64,000 nt of DNA, from contig OY992837.1 in the NCBI GenBank assembly GCA_963921425.1, positions 6,607,896-6,671,895 of the forward strand. Reading direction: 5' to 3'. Source of the DNA: Dryas octopetala (taxonomy: Eukaryota; Streptophyta; Magnoliopsida; Rosales; Rosaceae). The position numbers and the translations under genes are program-made. The notes beneath the pieces were generated by a model. It made no database searches, was not told the DNA's origin, and saw only the letters and a list, made by a program, of their open reading frames with translations. Below are positions 1-14,600 of the stretch, one piece after another; positions within the stretch are counted from its first letter, which is position 1, and each line of letters opens with the position of its first letter.

Positions 1-2834
1 CAGAGAAAATTGACGGAGGCGAAGCTTATGTTTCCTCCGTGAGAACTGTCGCCTTGTGGGTGAGCACTGCTCACCTCTCAGCATAATATGAATTGTATAC
101 TTCAACAATGCTGATAAGTCTAGGGATTAATTCCTTTAGGTGTGCGCTGCGGTAGCATTTGGCGTTGGTTTGGGTTACAAAGAAGGAGTTGAAAAGGCAA
201 CAGAGTTTTTTGCCGGGTATGCAGAAATTTGCATTGTGAAAGCTTTCCAACAGTGGATAGAAAGTTGAACTATATTTTCCCAAGCATTAGTCATTTCTTT
301 ATAAATGTGAAGACATTTCTGGTGTCTAAATCAAAATAATAGGGAACAAATCTTTTAAATTGGTGATATTTTTCGTCTGACTGCACGGTTTTTACATGAC
401 ATTTGTTTTGACTCTACATGCTTATATTTGTGCTGCATCTACTGAATTCTGGGACTTTACAGGTACCTTTTGGAGCAAAGCTTGTCAGTGGACAATCTGT
501 TTGTCTTTGTTCTGATTTTCAAGTACTTCAAAGTGCCAATTATGTATCAGGTCTTTTATAAACCTTTTTAGCATTTTAATTTATGGTCGATAGTGTTCTC
601 AAATTTTTACATAGAGATTTTTTTTTTTAAAGGATCAAAGCTGTATGGTAAATCATGGTTATGAAAAGTTTGCTCTGTCTTAACTATAGAATCGGGTGCT
701 TTCATATGGTATTGCTGGTGCAGTCGTCCTTCGTTTAACAATAATACTCCTTGGAACAGCCACACTTCAGGTGACTTTATAGTTCTGTGTGCGTGTGTGT
801 TTGTGAATCTACACTGCTTTCATGTTTGTATGTGCTCTTTCTGAAATTTTTGTGCTGTGTTTTTGTTTTAGAGGTTTGAGGCGGTTAATCTTTTCCTGGC
901 CGCAATACTCCTTTACTCGTCTTTCAAGGTGAATCTTCTCTCTGAAATTGGTGTGGTAACTATCATCTCGTATTGACTTCTCAATGGATTGTTGACTGAG
1001 ATTAGTCTTTGAGTTAACGATGGATTAACGTACTTAGAGACTATGATGTGTCTGAAAAACTGAATAAGAAGATGGTAATTGGCTCAGGTGGCTCTATTGG
1101 AACGGTACTGTAAAACCAGTTTCAATCTCTGCTTGAACTTGAAAGTCATTTTCACCTTCTTGCCTATATAAATAAGGACAATGAGATAGGGAACTGATTC
1201 ACAATTTCTGATACTTTAGGTGCTTCAATCTGTCCCTATATGACAGTAGTGTTTTTTTCCCCCCATATCCCTGATTATTTTTTTTCACTTGTATATTTTC
1301 TTTTCTTTGTTTTTTACTTAACTCAGGTGTATTGCCACTCTAAATGTATATTTTATTGTTCTAGCTATTTTCCAGTGAGGAAGATGAAACTGATTTATCC
1401 AACAATTTTGTTGTGAAGACATGCCAGAGATTTATCCCTGTCACATGTAAGGTTTCACCTCTAAATTAGCTTGCAGAAATATTTTTTTGGTAGATTGTGG
1501 ATTGAGCTAGCATTTGTTTGCATAGTTTGATCTCACTTTGCACTAACTTCTACTTCTGGTATATGATTTAATGTATACTTTTTTCTTTTTGGGTGTGTGT
1601 GTGAATTCTTGCAGCTAATTACGATGGAAATCAATTTATTACAGTTCAAGATGGTGTGCGGAAGGTAAGTTGTTGATGATATATTTTTAATGCACAAAAT
1701 TTGTTGCACAGCAAAGATATGAAAGCCTTAAACTGCATAGAATAATTTAAAACTTTCTCTGGATCAACATGCAACATTTTCTGTTTCAGAAACTTGAAAA
1801 TCACTTATTGTGTTAAATTAATGGCGACTTGATCTCTAACAGGTGTCAAACATTTTGGGCAGGCCACACCTTTACTTCTCACGGTAGCAGTTATTGAGCT
1901 CAGTGATATAGCATTCGCTGTAGGTTTTCCCCACCAACTAATAATGTCAGACATACATAGATATATAATGTACATCTATAAAATTATATATCTTAGCTTT
2001 GCCACTTAATGTTGTAGTGGAAATGATGATATGATGCTTCATTTTTCTTTAGGTTGATTCAATACCAGCAGTTTTTGGCGTTACTCGGGATCCTTTCATA
2101 GTTTTCACTTCTAACTTTTTTGCCATCGTAGGTAATTCTTGTTTAATGCAGGCAGGCTTAAATTGATCATTTTCTGTAAAAATAGGTCTAACTGCATGTC
2201 ATACAGTTGCAATCTTATTTCTGAATGTGTGTGCATTTCTGCAAAAGATGATATTGACCCTTTTTCCATTGAATATAGGTTTGAGGTCGCTTTACACACT
2301 CATATCTGAGGGTATGTCAGACTTGGAGTATTTACAGGTACAAAGTTGACTTTCTCTACTTGAATTTGTAGTGCTGTCTGCACAATTTGTGCCAAATAAT
2401 GATCATCTACCCAAAGAAGACCGTCATGACAGACTGTGTTTCCATTTGCACCTACTTGAAATGAGGCAATATGAACATGTGATTGGAATGGATCAAACTT
2501 GTAGTTGAATATTGAATGGCATCCTAATTTAAGGTTCTTTGTTTCCTATAAAAAAAAGACTAAAATAACCTAAGGTTCTTTGTTGTTCTGATTCTCTCAT
2601 TTCAGCCATCAATCGCTGTTGTTCTGGGCTTTATCGGTTGTAAGATGATCCTGGATTTTTTTGGTGGGTATTTCAAATACTATTGTTTTTACACAAAATC
2701 TTCAATGCATCATAAATTCACATTTTCTCAACTCTTCCACAGGGTTCCACATATCAACGGAGGTGTCTCTTGGTTTTGTAGCTACAAGTCTTAGTACTGG
2801 GGTGCTGTTAAGTCTATTGAAGAAATCTGACTAG
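1..2834 (+). CDS. TERC: TerC-family thylakoid membrane protein, 3' part (5' end outside window)
   Basis: Twelve exons can be joined in one frame: 3-59 (open at 5'), 140-216, 463-550, 690-770, 872-928, 1365-1446, 1615-1664, 1863-1919, 2053-2131, 2279-2337, 2606-2663, 2743-2834 (stop TAG). They give 278 residues. Hallmarks of the TerC family are visible: the SVDNLFVF segment near the start, the acidic [15 protein letters not shown] segment in exons 8-9, and several hydrophobic helices, including the C-terminal [15 protein letters not shown] and [16 protein letters not shown] stretches. In Arabidopsis the chloroplast TerC protein is needed for thylakoid biogenesis and insertion of membrane proteins; the role here is inferred by homology. 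The N-terminus and transit peptide lie upstream of the window. The exon 8 donor was set at 1920 (GTAGGT) because it keeps AFAVDS in frame. Confidence 0.93.
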
Positions 2835-4587
2835 CTTCAGAAGCAATATAAGCTCAGGGCAGGTGAAATATCTATATTTTATCTTTACCTTTATTATTTC
2901 GTGGGAAATTAATTGTTGCCTTTTTCTATTGAACATAGCAATGACAGTTTTGCAATGGCTATCATTGACATTCAATGAGAACAAAATTTTCAGATAAACT
3001 TTGTTGGCACAAAATGCTTACTGAAATTACTGATAAACCATCACTAGGTAAGGAAAAACGTATTTTGAGTTGAAAGTCAATGATGGATTTAATCAGAAAG
3101 TGGGAAAACCATATCAACATTTTGATATTAAGTGGATAATATTCATTTGTAAAGGTTACTTTCTTTGCTAGATTAATATATTGTACAATAGGGGGAATAA
3201 TGTGGCAGCAATCTTTCTTCTATTGGTCAAACAAAATCTTTGGATTTCTTCCCTTAAGTTTGAGAATGCTTGTCATTCATGAACTCATGCATGACATATG
3301 ATTTTGTTGTTATTGTAATGGTGAGGAATGCAGTGCTGGAATCTTGTAAGGTTGAAAGAAGAAAGGGAATCTTGTTAGGTTGAAAGAAGGAAGGGTTTTA
3401 TGTCTTGCAAAGCGTTTGACCATGGGTTATTGAAGACTGTCAATTTCTCTTAATCCAACAATGATAAACCAGCAAGGGCATCTCATCATCAATGATTATC
3501 TTTTGAGATTTGGGTGAGAATCAACTCGGCCATTTCTGTAAGAGAGCTTTCATTTGGTTGTGATATGAGAAACAGAGGGATGAGAAGAAAATCTGTAAAA
3601 TTCATATATAGCCATATAGGATATACTATAGTTCTTTTTAACCAAATTATTTATTTATTTTTTCCTTTTGTTTAAGCTGGTTTGCTCTAATTGAAGTTAT
3701 CCAATATATACTCAGAAATATCTTATGCCTTTGGTAGACTCATGGGTTCAAAATTCACTCTTCAGTGTTCATTGATTTAACATTTTAACATGCCCTGATC
3801 TTGATTCCAAAAATCAACTAGACCACATTAAACACTAACAGGTTAACAGCATCTTCCCAAGCTGTCCTGCATTTTTCTCTGTTCCAATTTATAAATTTTT
3901 TCAGGTTAAGTATTTCCATCAGTTAAAACTATGGAAAATCCATCATATGCTAGCAGACACTACAAAAAAACATTTCTTATTCTTCAAGAAATGTACAGTA
4001 TTATATCAAGAAATTAAACTTAAAAATATTATTTTCTTCATATAATATCAGTAGAACATGTTTGTTGTATGAAAATAAAAAAGATTTTTCAAAATAGAGA
4101 AGTGGATGTCTGTGTACATAATCTTAGGAAAAAACAAACATGGAGTTAAACATGTTAATTAATGGGAGGAATGAGATTATTAGATCCTCAACCACCCAAA
4201 AAAGAAACTACACCACCCAAAAGTCTGGACTCTATGCGGTTGACATGTTGGATGGTTACGTTTTTATGTTTGGACTGAGACTGGTGGATGAAGAAAGCAT
4301 ACATCCTCGGCTCTCTTTGACCTTATGATGAATATCGAAATTCAAATCTACGAGGTATTCAAATCGGACGGCTAAAAAAGCAGAACTACGAAAACTAAAC
4401 ATCGCCTCACCACCAGTGCGACGTAAGTAGCCACGCATACATTTCGTCACTGCTTGCGCTTCACAAAATCATACTCTATCTCAGACGGTCCCCTATAAAA
4501 CGATCACCAACTTTGTACATAGACATCATTGTGCACCAAATACTCACTGCCAAGAAAGCTCACTAAACTCTCTGCAAACCACCGCTA
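2835..4587. other. Intergenic region between TerC and the GST
   Basis: It contains the 3' flank of TerC and the presumed promoter and leader of the GST gene. I see no supported coding exons; the short open frames here lack family similarity and splice context. An imperfect direct repeat around GAATCTTGTAAGGTTGAAAG and GAATCTTGTTAGGTTGAAAG sits near 3339-3388. The stretch is AT-rich. Confidence 0.6.
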
Positions 4588-6602
4588 ATGGCTTATACGT
4601 ATGATTGGATTTTGATTTTCCATCTTTAATGTTCATCTGAATTTGTGCTTTTTTGTTACTAAAACTAGAGCTGGTTTTCTGGGTTTTACAGGCAGGAGGT
4701 TCTTCCACCACCGTTGGATTCCACTTCCAGCCCACCTGCTCTCTTTGATGGCACTACAAGGTTTATCTCTTTTATCTGCTTTGTCTTTGCTGGGTTGTAG
4801 TTTTAGTTTCGTTTGCTATGTGTTTGTTTTGATGTTTACATGCCCTGATGCCCTTGTGTTAATTGGTTACTTTGTATGTTTTGAAGGTTGTACACATATT
4901 ATTCTTGTCCATTTGCACAGAGGGTGTGGATCACTAGGAATTATAAGGTTGTTTAACTTCTCTCTTTCACTCCTCTTTGTTTGGAATTTTTGACAAAGAC
5001 CCTTAAAGGCATCAATTTGTCTTCTTTGTATCTTTCCGTAAATTGTTTTCATTTACTTTTTAGCAAGTACCCATATCCAATATTTTTTTCTTACTATTTG
5101 TTTTGTTGAATTTTTGAGTTGCAGGGTTTGCAAGATAAGATTAAATTGGTCCCTATAGATCTTTTCAACAGGCCTGCTTGGTACAAAGAAAAGGTCTACC
5201 CTGAGAATAAGGTGATTTGTTTGAACAAAATTATGTTCTTGGTTATCTTTGTGTATCTGTAGCAAATTTGGTGGAGTTGTTTACATTTCTTGATTGATTC
5301 ATAGGTGCCAGCGCTGGAGCACAATGGAAAAATCATTGGAGAGAGTCTTGATCTGATCAAATATGTGGATAGCAACTTTGAAGGGCCTTCACTTTTCCCC
5401 AATGTAAGATATCCAGAATTCAATTGTGCCTCTGCTAACCTGTGTTTGTCTTTTAGAGATTTGACCAAAGTGATGCTGTGAAATCATTTTAGGACCCTGA
5501 AAAAGCAAAGTTTGGTGAAGAATTAATATCCTATGCTGGTACCTTTACTGGGGCTGTTTTCACTTCATTCAAAGGAGACGCAGTAAAAGAAGCTGGTAAG
5601 GCTTTGAAGGTTCTCCCATTAGGGACTGCTTTTGTTATTAAATTTACACTGACCAAAATTGGCTTTCTGCATCAGGTGCTCAGTTTGATTACTTGGAAAA
5701 TGCTCTTAAAAAGTTTGATGATGGGCCATTTTTTCTGGGTCAGTTCAGTTTGGTAAGTTGAATATACCATTATTTACATGCCCATTGCTGATTTCATACG
5801 AATAACATTAACTAGAGGAATTTTTTGTTTCTTCTTCTTTTCCTTGAGCAATATGATAATAACCAATAAAGTGGTTAAGCTGTGGTTTGAGTATGAATTT
5901 TTGTTTATTGATCTCTGATTTATGATAGAAATATTTGATCTTCAGGTGGACATAGCCTATATTCCGTTTGTTGAGAGATTCCAAACCTTCTTATCCGAGG
6001 CGTTTAAGTATGACATCACAGCAGGCAGGCCTAAATTAGCAACATGGTTGGAGGTACACTAAAACACCATATCTATAGAGAGTTATGAATTCCGGTGACT
6101 AAGTAGTGCCTGTTGAAAATTTTTTCAACTAATTGAATAGTTTCTTTGGCATACAGTAAGGTAGACAATAATAGTTCTTGGTGGTATAGTATAGCAGGGA
6201 TGCAGTAACATCTCATGAGACTAAGCTAGCTTACCGGCAATAATTATAGTTGTTTCCCAGCAAGCATTCTATGAAAACATCATTCAGTTATCTATTATCT
6301 TAAACATGGATTTGATTAGAGAGACACGTTCTATGTATCATAGTTTTTGGTTACAGATGGTGATTATTCTGGTTATTATATCCTTGTGCAGGAAATCAAC
6401 AAGATTGATGCTTATAAGGTGACCAAAACTGATCCAAAGGAGCTTGTTGGATTCTACAAGAAGCGCTTCTTGGTACAATCTCTTTGGCATACCCAAATAT
6501 GAAAGTCATGGACTCATGGTTTTTCTTTCTTTCTTTCGTTCTAAATTGGTCAAGCTGTTTGGTAACCTCCAAAATTTGTTTGCATTGCAGGAGCAACAGT
6601 GA
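4588..6602 (+). CDS. GSTL: Lambda-class glutathione transferase (GSTL), with a probable 1-base frameshift in exon 7
   Basis: Ten exons: 4588-4598, 4692-4760, 4887-4947, 5125-5211, 5305-5403, 5493-5595, 5677-5752, 5946-6053, 6392-6472, 6591-6602. The start is an 11-base coding exon (MAYT) that joins in frame to EVLPPPLDSTSSPPALFDG. The thioredoxin-fold half has the lambda-class SCPFAQRVW motif; Cys34 is the expected catalytic residue (lambda GSTs act as deglutathionylases or thiol transferases rather than Ser-GSTs). VPALEHNGKIIGESLDLIKY is the glutathione-binding part. The C-terminal helical half ends in KKRFLEQQ. Coding length sums to 707, one short of a multiple of three. In exon 7 the expected YLENALKKFDDG reading lacks one A at 5698-5701, and the shifted frame hits TAG soon after entering exon 8. 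This is either a real disabling deletion or a homopolymer sequencing error. Confidence 0.88.
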
Positions 6603-8639
6603 ATGTGGGAATGAGTAGTGCTTTGGATATGGTATAAATAAGTGGCTCACTCTAGAGAGTGTTTGCCAGATTTTATGTTTATGTATGCATATGTAAGGTA
6701 GTGTTATAGTCTTACAGATATGCACTTGTCTGGAGGTGGATGTATAAGGGTGTCTTGGTTATACATAATACATTACATCAATAAAATTCAGGTCATTTGG
6801 TGCTGTGTTAGTACGTTTAATGTAAATTATTGTTATTCTTTTGTGAAAACTAAAGGGGAGAGAGCTCCGATTTCTGGTAATTCTTTACTTAGCAAAGTAC
6901 TGGAAATGGGAAGACATTCTCCTACATACAAATTGCATTATCAGATAAATTTGAGTGTTTTTGCGCCGTGAAGGTCAAATTTTGGATGTTTAATTTACAG
7001 TTCACTTCATGCTCTTCATCGGTAGCCACCTATAGCCATCTACAGTTAGAAGAGATGCGACAATGACAGTTGAACTTAACATTTGAGTTTATTACTTTCT
7101 CTAAGTTTGTTCCTTTACCACTAGCCATGTAGAGTTGGAGATACATAAAAGAAAGTAAGGCTTATTGGATGAGAATGATTGATTAACTATAATTGGTTAA
7201 CCAACGCCAGATAATATGAATGACTAAACACAACAGTTGAAATTAATAAATATTAACAAATATTGACGTGAATTAGATACATTGTCTCTTATCAAAGAAA
7301 TAAAAGTATACTAGAAACTTCTTATATGATGGGTGTCAATGTGAGATATAGATTCTAGAGTTAAACCAAGCATTTTACATTTATGTAGAAAATAAATATT
7401 TATTGGAGTTAATTTCATAAATACTCCCTGAGATTTTAAAAATTACAACGAGACCTCTTGAGATTTTAAATCGTTTTCACATATCCTCTTCCGTTAAAAT
7501 TTCATCTAAAAATATTTCTAAATGACAAATTTAACCTTATCGTTCATTTACACTAACATCTTTTGAGGTTTATAATATTTTTACATAACCTTGAGATTTT
7601 AGCCTTTTTTATGTTACCCCTTAATTACTAACATAAATAGCATAATCTTGTAATTACTAAAATAACATTTATGAAGTTAAAATAATGTTTCTCAATAGTT
7701 ATATTTCTTTTTTATATATTAAAAGATATTATTTTTGGAGATTCAACTATTGCATTTTATTTGTCTTAAAATATATATCTATGAACCAATATATGAATTA
7801 TTTTTCTAGAATATCACAATGAAAGAAATGAGTTATTTTTTCGACAAGAATTCTTTATACAATGAAAGAAATGGATTATTTAGCAAATAATTGAATTGCA
7901 TAAAAAGAAACACTTATTTGGTTTAACAATATTTTCATACAAGAAAAATAAGATTAACAATATTTTAAAATTTCAAAATCGGAATATTTTTTCAACATAT
8001 AAGGAAGATATATTATATTAGCCACTTTTTCTTTTTAATCAAAATAATATTTTTAAAGCCAATAACCAAACATTTTAGGAAACTTAATGATACTGAGAAT
8101 ACTCCCTCCAAATAAATAAAAAATATTCCCTAAAAAAAAAAAATGATATTGAGAATACTTGTACAAATATAAGGTGGCGTTATGTTTGTCAGGAATTAAT
8201 TAAGTAGTTATTTTCTAGTAAATAATTTATTTATTTGACTTTCTATCAGTTATTTATAGTGGAAAACACAATCTGACTTTGCAATTAGTACACATCATAA
8301 TTTTCTGTACGTTTGACCCCAAAAGGGGTCCACGTCAATAAACAACTGTAACGTGTCCCCTCAAAAGCGTCCCCAAGATTCCATACGAAGAGGTGCACCC
8401 GACTAACGTGGGCCGCAGCTGCAGCATATCTCCTTCCCTCCAATGCCCGCTAAAAGCTCACGTGGCCATCAAAACTGGCAGTTTCAACGTCTAGAAGTAG
8501 CACAAAGCTTTGAAACTTGCAAATGGCGGAACTCTGAGAGCTCACAGAGTGACACAAAGACCGAGAAAAAAGAGGGAAAACGTTTCCGTTCCGAATCAAA
8601 CGCCCCAAACACCAAATTACCAATCTCTCTCTCTGAGCT
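6603..8639. other. Intergenic region between the GST and the TBC gene
   Basis: No supported gene. 7400-7620 looks like a dispersed-repeat fragment: it alternates phrases such as CTCCCTGAGATTTTAA and CCTCTTGAGATTTTAA, but I could not define its ends. 7640-8160 is very AT-rich. The last 300 bases are GC-richer and hold the presumed TBC promoter, with a perfect G-box CACGTG at 8459-8464 and other ACGTG cores (for example AACGTGGG at 8405). Confidence 0.5.
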
Positions 8640-11600
8640 ATGATGGCAGAGAAGAGCTTGACTGACCTCCACGCTCGCAAGCTCAGGAGGTAAAGCGTAC
8701 ACCCTCATACAGTTTTTGAATTTCGTCGTTTTCTCTACGTGTCCTCAAACCCTACGTTTTCGCGTTTTCTCTAACGAATTATATGTATTGGACTCACTCT
8801 AATCCTTTATCTCGCTGATACTTCGGAACAGAGAGTGACTCAGTCATGTCACACTCGAATTCTTCTCTTCCATTCCACTCGTAGATCATCGATTATCTAT
8901 TGCTTTTGTTTCTTGAATTTAAGCTATAGAATTAAATTCGTTTTCTTTCTTTTCAAAAATTTAGATTCTGCTTCAGGATTGGTTGGTCTTGAATTTGATG
9001 AGGTTCAGGATTGGCTAGTCTTGAATTTGATGGAGGTTGTGTGGTAACCTCTGGTATTGAGGGGAATTAGGGTTAGGATTCGTGTTCGAATGCGTAATGT
9101 GCAAGGTTGATCTCTGTCTTTGCTTCGAGTGTGTAATGTGGCGGGAGGTTTAGAATTCTTAGTTTTGGTTGTAAAGAAAATGAGAACTATGGGAAGTAGA
9201 ATTGAAACTCTTTGTGAAGCATGTTGTTGTCCTTGTTGAGTAAGCGCTCGTTGGAGGCTGATTGCAGGTCTGTAAAATTTCCGAAAATTATTTCATATTG
9301 GGTTCGTCCAATTTAAGCTTTTTCCTTCTCAATGCTGGTAGAGTGCAGCCTTCATATTTGGTCCTTATATTCCCCCATTACGGTTTCATGTTTCATATAT
9401 GTTAAATGCACGGTGTATTCGTTCATGATGCTGTCTTAGATTAATCGTTTCTGTGGTGGAATCTTAACTTCTAATTTTTTTTTTTTCATCATTATGATTG
9501 TTATATTTTGCATTTAAAAAATCCTTAGATAATTTGGTTTCAACAGGGACGCCTATGGATTTGCTTTGAGACCTCAACATCTACAAAGATATAGGGAGTA
9601 CGCTAGTATCTACAAGGTACTTTTTTTAATCTAGGTTTTCTCCTTTCAGTCCTGAGTAGAATAGGCAAATGTTATACGCATTTTTGTGAGATTAGAATGA
9701 CTTTGTAACTATTTTAAATATGTTCAACCTCTGTCTTGTATGATCAACTAGGTCTGAATTCAATATGTAGAGACGTGGTAAAGCCATTATTTTGATTTAA
9801 ACTGGTATTATCTGTTTTATTGTTATAGGAGGTTTTATCTGCTGAAACTTTTGCAAGAGAGGAAAATTTGATTTTAAATCAACATTAAGCTTCATTGAAA
9901 ACTAAAGTGAAATGATAATTTATCCTTGGGTTCCAGTTTTGTAAAAGTTCTAAATAAATGGAGGCTTTACAAATGTCTTTTTCTGAGACTTTTTTGTTTC
10001 TTTTCAAAAAAGTATTTCCATCAAAATTAACAGAGCCAAAGGACTAAAGTAAGAAAATTTGATTGTTCAGTTTAGTGACATATTTATGGTATCAGGAGGA
10101 GGAAGAGGAAAGATCACTTAAATGGAAGAACTTTCTTGAACACATAGAGCAATCTTCTGAATCATGCTCTCCTGAGAAGAAATATAAAGAGGAATTGCAG
10201 ACTGAAGCTATTGAGCAGAAAACAGAGACAGTTTCCGAGAGTGGTGAGGAAGGGAATAATACAAGTTGTAGGAAATCTGTTTCTGATGGTGCATCAGAAA
10301 GAGATCCCGAAAAAGAGGTTCAACTGTCAAAAGAAACAGAAAAATGTAAGGTCCAAACATGGACTCTCATTAGATCATCTCTTGGTTCCATTGAGAATGT
10401 GATGAGCTTTCGTGTTAGGAAGGGAAAAAGTATGAAACAGGAGCATATAAATGCGGATAAAGACCATCTTTCATCAGTAGAAGAAGCAACCTCTTCACGA
10501 GGGGCTTCTGAGGATGATGTTGATGTTGGGGGAGACAATTGTCTTCACGATGCTTTGAACAACAGTATGAATGCCTCCACTGCAGAAAGTTCTGTAACTG
10601 ATGGGCTCTCTGATGGTGTGAAATTTGCTGGGGCAGAAGAGGCTGTGGGTGATGGTGTCTCTAACAGTGTGGATGTTATTGGGACAGAAGAATCTGTGGC
10701 TAATGGGGTCTCTCAGGAGCCTTTCTTTCCTTGGAAACAAGAACTGGAGTCCCTTGTTCATGGGGGAGTCCCAAAGGACCTCAGGGGAGAGGTAAAACCG
10801 ATATTTCCAACTTGACTGATTCGACCAAAATAACTTGTTTGAGTGGAAGTGCATGTTTTCTAAATCTTGGCATTGCAGTTATGGCAAGCTTTTGTAGGTG
10901 TGAAGGCTCGTTGGGTGGAGAGATATTACCATGACTTGCTAGCTCAAGAAACAAATGCTGGTGAAAGCATGGATAATGACAATTCATCTGGTGTTCCGAG
11001 AAAATGGAGAAGGCAGATTGAGAAGGTCATTAGATGCATGTGCCTTGGACTTTATCGTTTCAATTCGTAGGTGCTACTTCTTTTGCTTTGTATTGCAATC
11101 TGGGTTTCTCCCTAGACTAACTTTGTTTGCATTCTATTTCAGGACATACCACGTACATTTCCAGGGCATCCTGCATTAGATGAGGATGGTCGGAATTCAC
11201 TGAGGCGTTTGCTTTTAGCTTATGCTCGTCATAACCCCTCTGTTGGGTACTGCCAGGTAATTGGAGCAATTCATCTGACATTTTGTTTTGTATTTGCTTC
11301 AATGGAGTCTTACTTTTGATCTTGCATGGAAAGTCCTTTTTTTAATTTTGGGCTAATGACAACCCAGGAAAAATGATCCCTTAAATCCCAATTGCCATTG
11401 CATTAACCAAGCTTTGAAGAACGTTTGCAAAAGATCATTCCTGGCTTGTGTTTGACCTTAGATTCTTTGTTGTTCTCTTGATACTTCTATGTAGACTCTC
11501 TCTCTCTCTCTCTATTTTCTTCTTTACTCGTTCAACATGAACTCTTAAAAATCCTACATAGGAATACATCAGTTTAATTCTCATTTCCCTGGCTTTTTTA

Positions 11601-14600
11601 CTTTAAAAATAAACATTTCTAAGTTTTCAAAGGATTGTATATTTGTCTAATTAGAAAAATTTGATGTTGGGCTTCTGTTAACTACAACTCTAGCAACTAC
11701 TACATCACATGCACCAACCTACAATGAGTTTTTTTTTTAATCAAAATCTAACATGATAAATATCTTATTTCTAATTATTTTTGTCAATATTATTATTACT
11801 TTGGTATGAAAATATATGCAGGCAATGAATTTCTTTGCAGGGTTATTGCTGCTTCTGATGCCCGAGGAAAATGCCTTTTGGTAGGTTTTAAGAGCTCGTA
11901 TCCCCCTATCTCTTCTGATGGTATTTTATTTCTAAAACAAAATAGACGCTCTCTAATAACTTCTGTAGAGAAATGGTTTTCTGTGGAGCTGAATATGTTT
12001 TTATTTCTTTTTTAGATTGCACAAATTTATATTGTATTTGTTTCAGTAATTGAGATGAAAGAGTGGTCTAGATTTGCTAAAGATAGTTGTCTCTTTGAAC
12101 ATTACAGCATCTAAATTTTTACCAATCTGTACACATGCTCTATTGTAACCTGGCTCATTTTATACATGTCTCCTTTTTATGAAATTTCTTATAGGACCTT
12201 GGTGGGTATGATTGATGACTATTTTGATGGCTACTATACTGAGGAAATGATAGAATCTCAGGTCTGATTTCAAGGTTTAGAGTTCTTGAGCATAAACATT
12301 TTTCATTGCATTTTGATTCACCATTTTATATTGATTACACTTCCAAGATTTCTAATTCTTATAAAGATTCTGTTATGTTTAATCTTTATGCAAATTAATT
12401 TTTCTGTTTTATCAGGTGGACCAACTTGTATTTGAGGAGTTGGTGCGAGAAAATTTTCCAAAATTGGGTTTGTATACTTCTAATACCTGCTACGTTAATC
12501 ATTTTATTTTGTGGTTCCTTACATTACATTAAGAGGTGCAGCAATTTTTTTGTTTCTTTCATTCCTTCTATGCTTATTATGGCAGTGAATCATTTGGATT
12601 ACTTGGGAGTCCAGGTGGCATGGATCATTGGACCTTGGTTCCTTTCCATTTTTGTAAATATGATTCCTTGGGAAAGTGGTGAGATTTACATGCCTTGTGC
12701 TTTCTGTTATTTAAATAACCATTTTCTTTAGTTGAGTTTCAAGATTGACTTTGATTTTTGTTATAAAATATCTACGAGATTTACGTGCCTTGTGCTTTCT
12801 GTTATTTAAATAACCATTTTCTTTAGTTGAGTTTCAAGATTGACTTTGATTTTTGTTATAAAATATCTACCTTCTTATTACTTCGTTGATCTTTAGTTAT
12901 TAGAGTATGGGATGTGCTCCTGTTTGAAGGAAATCGTGTTATGCTATTTCGAACAGCACTAGCATTGATGGAGCTATATGGTATGCTGTAGTGTTACTAA
13001 ATCACAAGTTCATAACAGACATGATTTTATCCTTTTTTCAATTGCATCCAAAGAATTGTAATTTTATTATTTATATGTTCCTGCAGGTCCTGCATTAATT
13101 ACCACTAAAGATGCAGGGGATGCTATTACTTTGTTTCAGTCCCTTGTTGGCTCAACATTTGATAGCAGCCAGCTTGTTTTGACTGCTTGTATGGGTTTTT
13201 TGGCTATAAATGAAACTAGATTGCAAGAGTTGAGGGATAAGCATCGGCCAGCTGTATTAGCAGTAGTTGAGGAAAGATCTAAAAGTGGTCAGGTTTGGAA
13301 GGATTCCAAAGGGATTGCATCTAAGCTGTATAGTTTTAAGCATGATTCTGCTACAATAGAAGAACAAAGTACTATTAAAGAAAGCAGTGCAGATGGAGAT
13401 ATATCTCACTCGAAATCTCGCTCCTGTAATCTGGATGAATTAGTTAATGGCATATCTGCTGATCCAGAAGTAGATTCTTTACAGGATCTTCAGGAAAAGG
13501 TTGCTTTCTTACCACTATGATGTGCCATTATAATTTTTTGAGATAATGTAATCTGTGAAGTAAATTTTTTGATAAATTTGGAAATTTCATTTAATACTGT
13601 GGAATTTTAAAGGGGGGGGGGGGGTTATGGATGTGCTGTTTCTCTGTGGCTTTAGGCCTGATCAAAATTTTTCTCATTTGGAGGTGTGTTCTCTTTTTCA
13701 TTTTATAGCCTAATTGGCGTGGATGAATTTTCTGGTTATAGGTAATCATAATATAATTTCACTTGTAATTAGTTGGAAGATATAAGCAACCCCCGTGCAA
13801 CTCCTTTTAAATTTCAATCATTAACAGCTTTTGTGCAGGTGGTTTGGTTGAAGGTTGAGTTATGCAGGGTGCTGGAGGAGAAAAGATCTTCTGTACTCAG
13901 GTTACTAGCTACTAACTTTAGAGGTTTAAAATTCTGCACTTCTGGGACCTGCTTTGTTTGTCCCTTGATAAAAGTGAAAATCTTTTTAGATAAACTAACT
14001 CATTTGAGAATGTTAGTTTTTGGGCCTGAATCCCTTGCAGTTGGAATCCTGCCATGCATTGTCTACTTCATCCACACTGCACTTTTTGACGTTAATGTAC
14101 ATCCATGAGACTACTTAAACATTTCCTTTTCTGGAAGCACACATCTTGTTTAGCTTTTTTAATGCTGCTGTCTTCTGTCACATATTGCATTTCTTTCCTT
14201 TTACCTTCATCATTGTGAAACTTCAAAGGATTACTCTCCATGACCAAACTCCTAATTAGACCTGTTTGATAATGGCCTCAGTTAGGGATTTGATTCAAAG
14301 ATCAAAAGGTGCACACAAACATCCATAGATGGCCTTCAATATTTGTGCATGTAATTACTCATGTAATGAAATTCTCAATTGCCCTTTTGCCTGGATTATT
14401 ACTATATTATCTTTATGCCTTGTGAAAATAATCATTAAAACTCTGTTTGCGGTGCCTATTCTTTTCCAGAGCTGAGGAGTTGGAGACAGCACTTATGGAG
14501 ATGGTCATGCTTGATAATCGACGACAATTAAGTGCAAGGGTAATTGTACTGTTGATTTAGCTGACTGTTCTTGCTGTCTTATGTTTGCCTATTATGCTGT

